Shown piece after piece: positions 12,311 to 22,978 of a stretch of DNA of 64,000 nucleotides. The notes under the pieces are model-generated. The model was not told the origin of the DNA. It saw only the letters and a program-made list of their open reading frames with translations, and did not search any database. The translations under genes and the position numbers were made by a program. The stretch spans positions 186,001 to 250,000 of the forward strand of contig WFMF01000103.1 in the NCBI GenBank assembly GCA_011033025.1, in the 5' to 3' direction. Source of the stretch: Beroe forskalii (lineage: Eukaryota; Ctenophora; Nuda; Beroida; Beroidae). Each line of letters opens with the position of its first letter. Position 1 is the first letter of the stretch.

Positions 12311-13593
12311 TATAGTTAATCAATGAAATACTGCGCCATTGCGCCCATCATGAGGATGCCCTATAAATGCCCAATGAAATACTGCGCCATTGCGCCCATC
12401 ATGAGGATGCCCTATAAATGCCCAATGAAATACTGCGCCATTGCGCCCATCATGAGGATGCCCTATAAATGCCCAATGAAATACTGCGCCATTGCTCCCA
12501 TCATGAGAATGCCCTATAAATGCCCAATGAAATACTGCGCCATTGCGCCCATCATGAGGATGCCCTATAAATGCCCAATGAAATACTGCGCCATTGCTCC
12601 CATCATGAGAATGCCCTATAAATGCCCAATGAAATACTGCGCCATTGCACCCATCATGAGGATGCCCTATAAATGCCCAATATAGTTAATCAATGAAATA
12701 CTGCGCCATTGCGCCCATCATGAGGATGCCCTATAAATGCCCAATGAAATACTGCGCCATTGCGCCCATCATGAGGATGCCCTATAAATGCCCAATATAG
12801 TTAATCAATGAAATACTGCGCCATTGCGCCCATCATGAGGATGCCCTATAAATGCCCAATGAAATACTGCGCCATTGCGCCCATCATGAGGATGCCCTAT
12901 AAATGCCCAATGAAATACTGCGCCATTGCGCCCATCATGAGGATGCCCTATAAATGCCCAATGAAATACTGCGCCATTGCGCCCATCATGAGGATGCCCT
13001 ATAAATGCCCAATGAAATACTGCGCCATTGCGCCCATCATGAGGATGCCCTATAAATGCCCAATGAAATACTGCGCCATTGCTCCCATCATGAGAATGCC
13101 CTATAAATGCCCAATGAAATACTGCGCCATTGCGCCCATCATGAGGATGCCCTATAAATGCCCAATGAAATACTGCGCCATTGCTCCCATCATGAGAATG
13201 CCCTATAAATGCCCAATGAAATACTGCGCCATTGCGCCCATCATGAGGATGCCCTATAAATGCCCAATATAGTTAATCAATGAAATACTGCGCCATTGCG
13301 CCCATCATGAGGATGCCCTATAAATGCCCAATGAAATACTGCGCCATTGCGCCCATCATGAGGATGCCCTATAAATGCCCAATATAGTTAATCAATGAAA
13401 TACTGCGCCATTGCGCCCATCATGAGGATGCCCTATAAATGCCCAATGAAATACTGCGCCATTGCGCCCATCATGAGGATGCCCTATAAATGCCCAATGA
13501 AATACTGCGCCATTGCGCCCATCATGAGGATGCCCTATAAATGCCCAATATAGTTAATCAATGAAATACTGCGCCATTGCGCCCATCATGAGG
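12311..13593 (+). repeat. 51-bp minisatellite, ~24 units, higher-order pattern
   Basis: Near-identical 51-bp units (GAAATACTGCGCCATTGCGC ... CCTATAAATGCCCAAT) run in blocks of 7, 2, 9, 2, 3 and 1, separated by a 13-bp spacer, ATATAGTTAATCA. Since 51 is divisible by 3, a 17-residue repeat (MKYCAIAPIMRMPYKCP) stays open within blocks. Each spacer contains an in-frame TAG and shifts the frame, so coding is unlikely. A variant unit (GCTCCCATCATGAGA) occupies the fourth- and second-from-last places in both the 7- and the 9-unit block, showing block-level duplication. Confidence 0.95.
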
Positions 13594-14890
13594 AGTATCG
13601 GTACAGATTAATAAGCAATGCTAGTTGAAGATAAATTAGCAAAACTAGTCGGGAAAAAGTTACACCTGCATATATCATAAGCAGTATTATGAATGACAGA
13701 GCTATTCGAGGTAAAATGCCCTACCAGTTCCTTACAAATCTACCCGTACACCCATAATCATTAGAGTGGAAGAATGTTAAAGAGATAATTAAAATTAGCC
13801 TGCCGAAAAGAAGTACTGCACCAATGTGCCCATCGTGAAGAGTATTCTTAAGGTAAAGATAAAAATTGCCATAAGAAAATGGTGATGATTTAAGTAAAAG
13901 ATACTTTAAACGTAGCGAGCCATGAGAAATAGTGTTGCGTCGATGCAATAAACTTGAGGCTAAAGAATTATGACTGATTATAAAAAGCAACAGATAGTAA
14001 CATGCGCTTATACGCCCGTTACGGGAGGATTGTACTGGATTAAAAGAAATTAACTACCCTGAGTCTTACGCATAAGAATAGCTTTGGTTGTTCGGACAAG
14101 AAAAATGAGTGAATGAACGATTTTACTGTCTGATGTAATGAATACTTTTCCGTCTATTAGCTTATTCCTAATAAGTTAGAAGAACTAGTGTGAATTAATG
14201 CTCCCGTCATGAAAATCTAATTAATAGATTATTATTAAAGAAGATAGACAAAACTAGTCAACAAATGATACTTTAGCACCTAATGGCAATAAAGTGGATA
14301 CTCTAAATGAAGTAGAAAACTGGTATGTTAACAGGAAAGCAGGAAGTAGTTGATTCGTAGTACTTGCCATCTGAAACCGTCCGCAAATTTGATTGTACAC
14401 AGTCGTTTTGAAAGTGGTAAAATAACATAAAATATGTAGCGCTGTAGTTGGAGATTATTTAAGTTATAGCGTGCATGGCGTATGCCACATGGTACTTACT
14501 CGATGAATCTCAATCTCTGCTAACCCTTCCCAAATTTAATTATTCTGTACTAGGGGAAAATTGATTACTTCCGTCCTGGCAAGGACGGCAACCCCCCGGC
14601 CCTCCCCAGTATGTGAGTACTAAGTAGATATTAAAAATAAGAAAATTTAAAAAATATAATAAGAAAATAAGAGGTTAAAAATGCGTTCAAAACACTCATC
14701 CTTTTCCTAATTGCTTTTCTTTAGTGGTCTTTCGGGATTCAAACCCATCAGCTAGTTTTCAAGGCTTGTCTTTGATCTTCTATAGGTGTGACCAAAACAA
14801 AATTCGTCTCAAACAAGCAACAAAAACAGCGTTTGAATTAAACACAAGAAAATAAATTAAAAGGTTAATAAAGAAGTCCGTTGGTAAGGG
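13594..14890. other. Intergenic DNA with decayed minisatellite traces
   Basis: Diverged pieces of the 51-bp unit appear near 13815-13850 (gtactgcaccaatgtgcccatcgtga) and 14195-14215 (atgctcccgtcatga). This suggests an older and wider array. No gene is recognised. Confidence 0.5.
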
Positions 14891-14895
14891 GTATT

Positions 14896-15690
14896 TTTTT
14901 GAGAGGGTGAGTTTTTTTTACCAAATTTGCGGCCTTTAAAATTTTGATGGGCGGAAGGGGAAAACGGTCGATTTTAGTATGAAGCTGGAAGAAGAGTATG
15001 AAATAATGATAAATGGAATTGGGGTAGATAATCAGTGCTAAAATATGAAAAAAAGTGAACAAAACGCTAGTTAAGAGTAGTAAGATGAGAAATAATAGAA
15101 AAGTGGTGGAATAGGTTTAAATTGGCTAAGGTATGGAGGTATGGAGAGAACAAAACGCTAGTTACGAGTAGTAAGATGAGAAATAATAGAAAATTGGTGG
15201 AATAGGATTAAATTGGCTAAGGTATGGAGAGATACGAAAACGAACACGTATGATTAACTTAGTCAGTAATATGCCGCACACGTGTAATCGAATTGCTCCT
15301 ATATAAAGAATGTCGTTGTATTTCGGATATTAATCAAAGTGCGCGGCTCAATTCTGAGAGGGTGAGTTTTTTTTACCAAATTTGCGGCCTTTAAAATTTT
15401 GATGGGCGGAAGGGGAAAACGGTCGATTTTAGTATGAAGCTGGAAGAAGAGTATTAAATAATGATAAATGGAATTGGGGTAGATAATCAGTGCTAAAATA
15501 TGAAAAAAAAAAGAGAACAAAACGCTAGTTAAGAGTAGTAAGATGAGAAATAATAGAAAAGTGGTGGAATAGGTTTAAATTGGCTAAGGTATGGAGGTAT
15601 GGAGAGAACAAAACGCTAGTTACGAGTAGTAAGATGAGAAATAATAGAAAATTGGTGGAATAGGATTAAATTGGCTAAGGTATGGAGATA
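14896..15690 (+). repeat. Direct duplication of ~335 bp with inner ~80-bp repeats
   Basis: 14896-15228 is repeated at about 15353-15688 with few changes. Both begin GAGAGGGTGAG and contain TGATGGGCGGAAGGGGAAAA. Each copy holds two tandem ~80-bp subunits starting GAACAAAACGCTAGTTA. The minus-strand reading frames (14865-15062, 15299-15520) are the same sequence duplicated and not recognisable. Confidence 0.9.
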
Positions 15691-17060
15691 CAAGTGAAAC
15701 TTGAAAAGGACAGAGGAATAACAGGACGCCACATAGGAATATTCTGCACTGCGCCACAGATGCAAGGAACGATGAGAAGAACAGTTTCTCCATTTTCATC
15801 AGGGGTCTTCTATCTCTGCTTCGATTCATCTTTCCAACATCTCTTCTAAAAGAGTCAAAATCAAATTATTGTAGAAAGATGAAATTAAGTGAAATTTCAA
15901 TCGAGATTTTTCGAACAAATCTACCACCAACTGACTGCCACTTAAATTCAGAGAAAAATGACATGTAGCAGTAAAAATCTAAGATAAAGAATTAATTTCG
16001 TTGTCACAAAACAATGCTGTAGAAAATGTAACAGAAAAATAAAGACATTACAAATCACATGATACATTAATTAATTAATTAATAATTCTACTTAGTTATA
16101 CCCACGGTATAACCTGCTCCTTATTGTGAGCCCGATGAACAATACATCACATTAACAGAAAAATAAGAAAAATCCGTCACATTCAAAATTACGCCAAAAA
16201 AGTAATTGCTGATAATAGGGATAAATGTTACCGTTAAATTGTGTCCTAGACCTACCAAAATGTTCCCTTCAGTCAATATTTTTGAGTCGGACTGAGCAAC
16301 CAAGCCGTAGTAACTCGAAAACAGCCATAGTTAATTTGACGACAGTCCTTTAAATTTTATTCGTTCTTGCATGCAAATTGCAAGGACCCAGGATCGTTCA
16401 TTCGTTCAGTTCAAATTGCTTGAATGTAGATATATTAACTTTCAGGTCGAATTACTAAATTATGAAAGTTGCCCGAGACGGTTGATCATGATCATAATAC
16501 GGCGATCCACGCGAACCATTAAACGCTGCGTAACATAAAGTCGAAGGGAATGAGTTTCCCTGTCAAGAGTGGCACCAAAAAATATTGCACTATGTTCATT
16601 GCACTATGTTCATTCATAAAAAATAACCACGATACAACAAGCAGCAAATGGAAATGCCCGGCTTCTGCACTGTGATTCGACTTATAAATGAATTTCGTTT
16701 TATCCAACGCGAAATTAAATATCACTATTACGTAGAAGTTATTCACAAAAGACAGCGCGCGGCGTAACTAAGCATTTCATACGACTTGAAATCGATTTTG
16801 CGCGCGTATATTAATTGGTTTGGGAGCGCAATGCACCGGGAACGCGCAAAAGCAATGGAACGCGCGATGAAAAATAGTGAAGTGTATTTTTGATTGAGGA
16901 CCTCTGATGACCTTTTCGACTCTCGGATAAACTCAACCAAGTTACCAAGTTAGTTAGTTAATCCGTGGCTTCACTCAAAGCTGCATGTGCGGCAGAGTAT
17001 ACCCAGAAGGCTGAAACAACCAAAAAAAGTTTGGCAACAGCAATTTTCAACGAAAAGAAT
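15691..17060. other. No recognisable gene
   Basis: AT-rich DNA. Small minus-strand frames at 16121-16303, 16519-16746 and 16743-16940 show no domain. A short stretch rich in GCGCGC lies at 16750-16870. Confidence 0.45.
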
Positions 17061-17489
17061 ACCTTATTGGCCTTTATTTAGCCGGCCTTTTTTTTAACCG
17101 ACCTTTTTTTTAACCGGCCCTATGGACAAAAATTGAATCAGTGTTGAACCGTTTTAACCGGCCCCTTGGACAAAATTTTTTACAGGTGGTTGCCAGATCA
17201 AGGATTTTATACTCTGAAATGACCTCTAAAGCCCCTTATATTCACTAAAAGACCCAAATCCCGGTCTAATATCATGATTTAGGCCATAAAAGTGTTATGT
17301 AATGAACTCCAAGTTAATTTTAAACTATATGAGCCAAGTCATAAAAGTTTCATTTGACCTAAATTAATTGGCCTTTAATTTGACCGGCCCCACTTTAACC
17401 GGCCTTTTTTTAAACCGGCCCTTTGGACAAAAATTTGAAAGTCGTTTTTGTCCTAAAAGGCCGGTTAAATAAAGGCCAATAAGGTATTC
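17061..17489. mobile_element. Tc1/mariner-type MITE
   Basis: The inverted ends start TACCTTATTGGCCTTTATTT and run into tandem copies of TTAACCGGCC plus TTGGACAAAA, mirrored on the right side. TA flanks both ends. Fragments of the same family lie at about 7436-7520 and 37490-37550 (in both duplication copies) and at 50440-50500. No coding content. Confidence 0.88.
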
Positions 17490-18525
17490 GAACAGAGTCT
17501 TGCGCGCGGCTTGGCGCGTGAAATTTCTGTCATGGTTAGTGACTAAATTTTAACGTCGTGGCAAAATTTATGACTCGCGCGCTACGCAAACAAAAGATGC
17601 CGGACGATGTTCGGCAGGACTTTCGACTAAAAGTGAACCAATCCGAACGCACAATTAACTAATTAACTTGGAAATATTTGATAATTTTTTTGAATCATGA
17701 AATAAGAAAATTACCCACAGTCTGATGATTATCTATGAGAATTAGTTGCATTCAAGACTTCAAGAGTGAAAACGTGAAAGCTTTGACTCAGAGAAATGGT
17801 TCACAGAAGAGAAGAGACGGTTTTGAGCAGGTTTCCAGCATTGAATTTGGGGTCAATGTGCTAATTTTCGAGATATAAGGCTCAACACAAGGAAAAAGCG
17901 ACGAAAACAAGGAAATACCGACGAAAAAGGGTTCAGAAATGACAAAAATTAGATGCTTGGCATGTTCCAACCATTTCAATTTGGTGTAATTTTGCAGGGA
18001 GGGAAGTTTATTTTATCATCATCCTTATAAAATTTCTGATAATTTCAATGGTGGGAACGTGTCCAGAATTAACTTTTTGTCATTTGTGAACCATTTTCGT
18101 CAGTATCCCCATGGGTTTGACGTTATATCTCGAAAACTAGCACATAGGCCCCAATTTTCTTTATGAGTTTATGGTTTCTGAAAAAATGACAAAATGAACA
18201 TTCCTACTGAAAGATGTTCTCACGACCTTCGGCTCCGCTATATGGAGAGTATCATGCTTAAGTTAGGTAGAAAACAGACACTTAATACGCAGGAGTGGTC
18301 GATTCCGCTAAACATTTTCTAAGTACTACTTTGTATTAAATGCATTGATTTTGTATCGGTTTTTAACACTTTATCTGTACAATATCATCAGTGATTAGAC
18401 TTTGATGGTAATTTATTAATTTCTGTTGGTTTGCTACGTAGTATGACATATTTTGTGGTCTTCAGTGTGTAACGCCGTCTAGTTTAAATTTACCGGTTTA
18501 AAGATAATGTTTGTGTGCTTGTAGG
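17490..18525. other. Intergenic; partial foldback
   Basis: A block around 17845-17880 (GTGCTAATTTTCGAGATATAA) is present inverted at 18125-18155, with AATTTCAATGGTGGGAACGTG near 18040. Related sequence recurs near 22280-22330. This looks like an old MITE. No gene is seen. Confidence 0.5.
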
Positions 18526-18578
18526 CTATAAAGTATTAGCCAATTTTGAGGGTACTTGTAGGCGTGCAATAATATAGA

Positions 18579-18750
18579 GTTACTCAACGAATAAGTGTGA
18601 AGTAACATGATTTATGCCACGAGCGAAGCGAGTTCATAAATCGCATTATTCACCGAAGCCGAAGGCTGAGTTGAATAATGATTTGTTTTCAACGAGGGCG
18701 TAGCCCGAGTTGAAAACAAGCTGTTACTTCATACTTATGAGTTGTGTAAC
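18579..18750. repeat. Cloverleaf: outer stem with three GA-mismatch hairpins
   Basis: The outer arms 18579-18607 and 18722-18750 are ~29 bp and nearly complementary. Between them lie three hairpins. 18609-18642: 8-bp stem around GA-GC-GAA-GC-GA. 18643-18681: 9-bp stem around GA-AGCC-GAA-GGCT-GA. 18683-18719: perfect 11-bp stem around GA-GGGC-GTA-GCCC-GA. The stems have unrelated sequences; the tandem GA opposite GA and the GNA loop recur. Read directly from sequence; folding in the cell is inference. Confidence 0.9.
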
Positions 18751-19140
18751 GATATTATTCACCAAGTGTACAAACGTACAAAGCTTTGAGCCTTTAAAAG
18801 GCTGATTTTTTTTAGCATTCTGTACAGTTCACAGCAGAAAAGGACGTTCCGTAGTATCACTTTTTTGGTGGAGAGCAATTATCTACTGATCAGGCAAATT
18901 AGCAGTGTGCCAGCTCTCCCAGCAGAAAAGGACGTTCTGTCGTATCACTAATTTGGGAAAAGTGTTGAATAACACCATAAAATGGCAAATAACACGGTGT
19001 AAGAGTGGAATAACATGGTAAAAGTGTGAATAATACTAAAAAAAGGTGGAATAATACGACAAAAAACTCTAAATAACGTTTTTATTCAACCGGAATAACC
19101 CTACCACATGGTGAATAATATGATGTTACTACACACTATT

Positions 19141-20000
19141 GAGGTGTGGATTGGTGAATATTCCACCGAGGCGAAGCCAGTGGAATATGGAAATCCACCG
19201 ATATCGATATCCCGATAACATAACACTATTATTAACGATCGAAAAAAGTACGAGATTGCTCCGTAATCTGGATTTCAAACTCGGCGAACGGGCTGTGAGT
19301 TAAATAATAAGTAGCCAACTCACGGCCCGTTAATCCAGTTGAAATCAGAATCGTTAACAACACACGGATATCGGTAAATAATAATGTTACTACACACGGA
19401 TATCGGTGTGGATTTCCATATTCCTCAATTCACCAATCCCAATCCAAAAGTCATCATAATATTGAACTCTCACATTGGCTAATACACTAAGAGCATGGCA
19501 AATGGTCATGACGCTAATAAAATTATTGCACGAGCTGCCTCGTGCAATAAACTGGTAATCACACTCGGCCTGCTCCTCGTGCGACAATATACGCTTAGAG
19601 CATGGCTGGGAGATGCGCTATGCGCTTAGAGCATGGCTGGGAATGCGCTAATAGAAATTGTGCACAGGCGTAGCGAGTACAATATTCTTTCAATGTATCA
19701 CACGAAAGAGCAGGCCGAGGTGCGACAATACTGGAAATATTGCACGAGGCGAAGCCGAGTGCAATAATTATTAGCGTCATGACCATTTTGCCACATGCTC
19801 TTAATGTGAGGAGTATATTACTTATTATTGCACGCCTACAAAGTGCCTCAAATTGGCTAATATAAAATTATTGCACGAGGCGTAGACGAGGTGCAATATT
19901 GTTAATCGCACGAGGAGCAGGCCGAGTGAGACAATACCAAATTATTGCACAGGCGAAAGCCGATTCTATTTAATAACGTCATGACCATTGCCATGCTCTA
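19141..20000. repeat. Cluster of single hairpins of the same family
   Basis: The clear members are 19158-19188 (stem ATATTCCAC, GGC-GAA-GCC core, one G lost from the mismatch), 19523-19550 (perfect TTATTGCACGAG palindrome with a 4-nt loop), 19739-19765 (ATTGCAC stem, perfect GA-GGC-GAA-GCC-GA core) and 19870-19897 (same stem, GTA loop, decayed). A larger nested inverted pair centres near 19310, and decayed halves lie near 19640 and 19905. The minus-strand reading frames here are by-products of the repeats. Confidence 0.8.
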
Positions 20001-20089
20001 AGTGCATTAGCCAATGTGAGGAGTGCAATGTACCCTTATTACCCTGCAGTGCTGTATTGCTTTTGGAATTTTGAGGCAATATTAATCAT

Positions 20090-20230
20090 GTAATATCACC
20101 GTACCCAGCAGTTGAATTACACAATTTCAGTGTGTAATTACTATACCCTAACTGTTGAATTACTATTCAAGTAGTTGAATTACTATTCCCAACTGTTGAA
20201 TTACTACTGTTGAATTACTACAAATTTTCT
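20090..20230 (+). repeat. Short GTTGAATTACTA repeats
   Basis: At least five imperfect copies of a motif GTTGAATTACTA, spaced irregularly and partly tandem. Nothing else is recognised. Confidence 0.7.
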
Positions 20231-21130
20231 GAAACGAAGCCATTCGCGATTCTAACCTATTTGCTATCTCTTTGAGGATGGGAGAATAATAAGCTCCCAT
20301 GATATCTGTTATCGCACTTTTCATATAAAACGATTCGATATAATTTATTCTTAACCGTGTATATACTGTGACACAAGATAAAATAGCGATAAGGAGCACA
20401 ATGTGTTCGGTACGATATATGTTATATTCTCAATGGTACATTTGGTAGCACGAGATAAGGTAAATAAGGAACACAAAAGATAAAATACGATATATCTAAA
20501 CGATATTATAGAGCAACACAAGATTAAAGATAAAATAGATAAAAGGGACGCTATCGTATATGGCGCCACCCAGACGCGCTTGATAACTCTATTCGTGTTT
20601 CAATGTTTATTTATCTTGTGTTAGAGATATAACGCAGACTTGTGGCGCCGTATGTATGGTGTATTGCTCCGTTCTATCAATTTCATTTGCATTATTTCTG
20701 TGCCCTGTCATTTCTATTCGTCAGTGTTTGTTTCTTATATGATTGTAGCTCTCAGTTGCTAATGGTTGTGGAGCGAATTTTTTTGCTTTCGATTGAGTGC
20801 CTACTAAAAACTTTCATTATTCATGTTTTTATGGCGATGGAAGATCATACACTTATGAGTATGCATCAGTGCTGGGCGCTGGTTCTTTCAGTTGCACTTT
20901 TGGACTTTTGAATATATTCGCTGAATTAACCCCGACACGATGATGATGTTGACTTTTACAAATTCATCACTGGCAAATTTGTCCAAAATTTTCGCCTGGT
21001 TCAATCATGAAATAGTGTTCCACTGTACCTATTCTCCATAAAACATTGAGTTCGAATACGCAATACGTTCATTCATTTGTTTCCAAGTTTCAAACCGTCT
21101 CCTTTGATTGCTGCATATATGGCAGGGTAA
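20231..21130. other. Unassigned; GATAAAATA-rich
   Basis: The motif GATAAAATA or AAGATAAAATA recurs at 20380-20550, with inverse TTTATCTTGTG near 20608. The open frames at 20163-20569 (minus) and 20642-20911 (plus, hydrophobic) match no family I know. The sequence is probably an old mobile element. Confidence 0.4.
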
Positions 21131-21136
21131 TAATAC

Positions 21137-21302
21137 AGTAAATACACTCTTGGGTGTGTAAATTACCATCGTAATTGCACTCGCAAGCTCGTGCAATTAC
21201 TCCAATAAATGCACTCGCAAGCTCGTGCATTTATTGCATGAATTCCACTCGCAAGCTCGTGGAATTAATGTGGTAATTACACACCCAAGTGTGTATTTAC
21301 CG
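21137..21302. repeat. Second cloverleaf: outer stem with three hairpins
   Basis: The outer arms (21137-21169 and about 21267-21302) share GTAAATACAC and CTTGGGTGTGTAA in inverted form. Inside are three near-perfect hairpins. 21171-21200: stem GTAATTGCAC. 21204-21235: stem AATAAATGCAC. 21241-21266: stem AATTCCAC. All three have the identical core TC-GC-AA-GC-TC (GA-GC-TT-GC-GA on the other strand). Stem changes are always matched on the opposite arm. The architecture equals that at 18579-18750. Confidence 0.92.
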
Positions 21303-21346
21303 TATATTATTGCACGCCTACAAGTACCCTCAAAATTGGCTAATAC

Positions 21347-21383
21347 AAATTATTGCACTCGGCTACGCCTCGTGCAATAATTT
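21347..21383. repeat. Single GA-mismatch hairpin
   Basis: A stem of about 12 bp (AAATTATTGCAC) encloses TC-GGC-TAC-GCC-TC, which on the minus strand is GA-GGC-GTA-GCC-GA. The downstream flank (TCTATTAGCGCATTCCCAG) occurs inverted beside the hairpins near 19620-19665. Confidence 0.88.
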
Positions 21384-21419
21384 CTATTAGCGCATTCCCA
21401 GCCATGCTCTAAGCGTATA

Positions 21420-22160
21420 TTAGACCCCTCCCAAGCCTGTTTTAGCGACCATGTAAGTTTGGTTATACCCCTCCCAAGCTTGTTTTAGCGACCGTGTAAG
21501 TTTGGTTATACGGTCTTCATTGAATTACAGTGCGAAAAAGCTTAAAATTAAATTTGATTTTATAAAGGAGCACTCAAATATCTACTTAAGCGTTGAATCC
21601 GGACGAGGGTCGTCAGACCCGAGTGGGAATAAATACTGTTGTTTGGTCAGAAAATAGTAGGTCTCAGCTATTTCCGGTCGGGGTATAATCCGGTTCCATG
21701 ATCTCAGCTGTGACCGCATACTTTCGATAATGAACTCGGCACGCCTCGTCCATGATCCAACTTACACAGTCGCCTCGACCATGTAAGTTGCGGTATACGG
21801 TCACCACTTCGACATGTAACCGCTTATTATACGGTCTCCACTGAATTAAAGTGTAAAAAGCTTAAATGAAATTTGACTTTTATAAAGGAGCACTCAAAAA
21901 ATCTACTTAAGCGTTGAATCGGACGAGGGGTCGTCAGACCCGAATAGAGAAAAATACTGTTGTTTGGTGAGAAAATATTTGGTTCCAGCTATTTCCGGTC
22001 GGGGTATAATTCGGTTTCATGACCTCAGGTGTCACCGTATACCTTCGATAATGAACTCAGCCAGCCTCGTCCATTATCCAACTTACGGGGTCTCGGCTTC
22101 GCCTCGACTATGTAAGTTGCGGTATACAGTCACCACTTCGACATGTAACCGCTTATTATA
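21420..22160 (+). repeat. Tandem ~330-bp duplication with embedded hairpins
   Basis: Two copies start near 21510 and 21831 (GTCT..ACTGAATTA). Each contains AAGGAGCACTCAAA, GTTGAATC.GGACGAGG and CAGCTATTTCCGGTCGGGG. Two ~50-bp units (CTCCCAAGC.TGTTTTAGCGACC) precede them. The second copy holds a clear hairpin at 22079-22119 (stem CAACTTAC, core GTC-TC-GGC-TTC-GCC-TC-GAC). The first copy's counterpart near 21760-21790 is decayed. Confidence 0.8.
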
Positions 22161-22978
22161 TATTCGCTTGCTAGCATTGTATAATAAATAATCAATATTC
22201 AGGTTGAAAATGACATAAAGCATATGTCGAAATATTCCTAATATGACGGCTTTTTATTTTGTTTTCAAGTTTATCCTACTGAAATTCAAAAAAATTCAAT
22301 GGTGGAAACATGCCCAAAATAGATTTTTCGTTATTTTTGAACCACGGCTGTTCACTTGCTCACTTGGTACAAGAAAGTCCAACTTTCTCAAAATTGGAAC
22401 AAAGTTTGGCAAATAGACACCTTACGCGTTAAAACATAAATCAGATGCCAATTTAACCTTGATGAGTGGTTTTTAAATCAATGTTCACCATTTTATAGCC
22501 GATGAGATATGGCAAAGTGTCAAAGATATTGTCAAAGTGGCAATGGTCAAATTCTCTCATTTTGACCAAAATTTGTCCCAATTTCGTCCCAAATGCGCGG
22601 AAATCACATCAAGGGTAGAGGTAAATTCACATCAATGAAAAGTGAAAATGAAATAAACTCATAGTTCGGATAAATGATTAAAAATACTCTAAATTCATCA
22701 ACATCAAACTTTATTTGTCAAAAACAAAATACAATTCGTGCTGGGAGATAACAGAAAACTACATCATCAAGTCAGTATTACCATGAAAGATAACATCAAA
22801 TAAGCCGTTGTTTTGGACAACAGCTCGGGGGCACAGAGTTCACGAATTCATATAGTTCACACGTAAGTAAAGGAATAGGATATGTACAAAGTCTGCTCTT
22901 CTCTCCGGCGAACAGGATCTCGGAGGACGGCATCTTGAGGAGGAATGGTGGTGCTGGGATTCCCGGAATCTGCCTCAC
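22161..22978. other. Intergenic or intron, no clear exon
   Basis: Repeat-like AT-rich DNA related to 18.0 kb (AAATTCAATGGTGGAAACATG). If the gene at 22979-24303 is real, its further exons must lie on this side, but I could not find one. Confidence 0.4.

Larger units (their letters stand above)
18526..21346. mobile_element. Possible composite hairpin-bearing element
   Basis: About 43 bp at 18526-18572 (TATTAGCCAATTTTGAGGGT ... GCGTGCAATAA) recur inverted at about 21303-21346, and a third copy lies near 19826-19866. The interval holds two cloverleaf structures at its two ends and several single hairpins between. It may be one 2.8-kb element or several nested copies of one family. No protein is encoded. 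Confidence 0.5.

Noticed and set aside
12323..13272. A repetitive protein-coding gene (MKYCAIAPIMRMPYKCP repeats)
   Set aside because: The frame is open only because the unit is 51 bp; 13-bp spacers add stops and shift the frame, and no splice sites or unique ends are seen.
12311..13593. CRISPR array
   Set aside because: Continuous tandem units without unique spacers in an animal genome.
18600..21400. tRNA or CRISPR-like array from the repeated hairpins
   Set aside because: Stems are not conserved, spacers are absent, spacing is irregular, and no tRNA box sequences are present; the DNA is also clearly eukaryotic.
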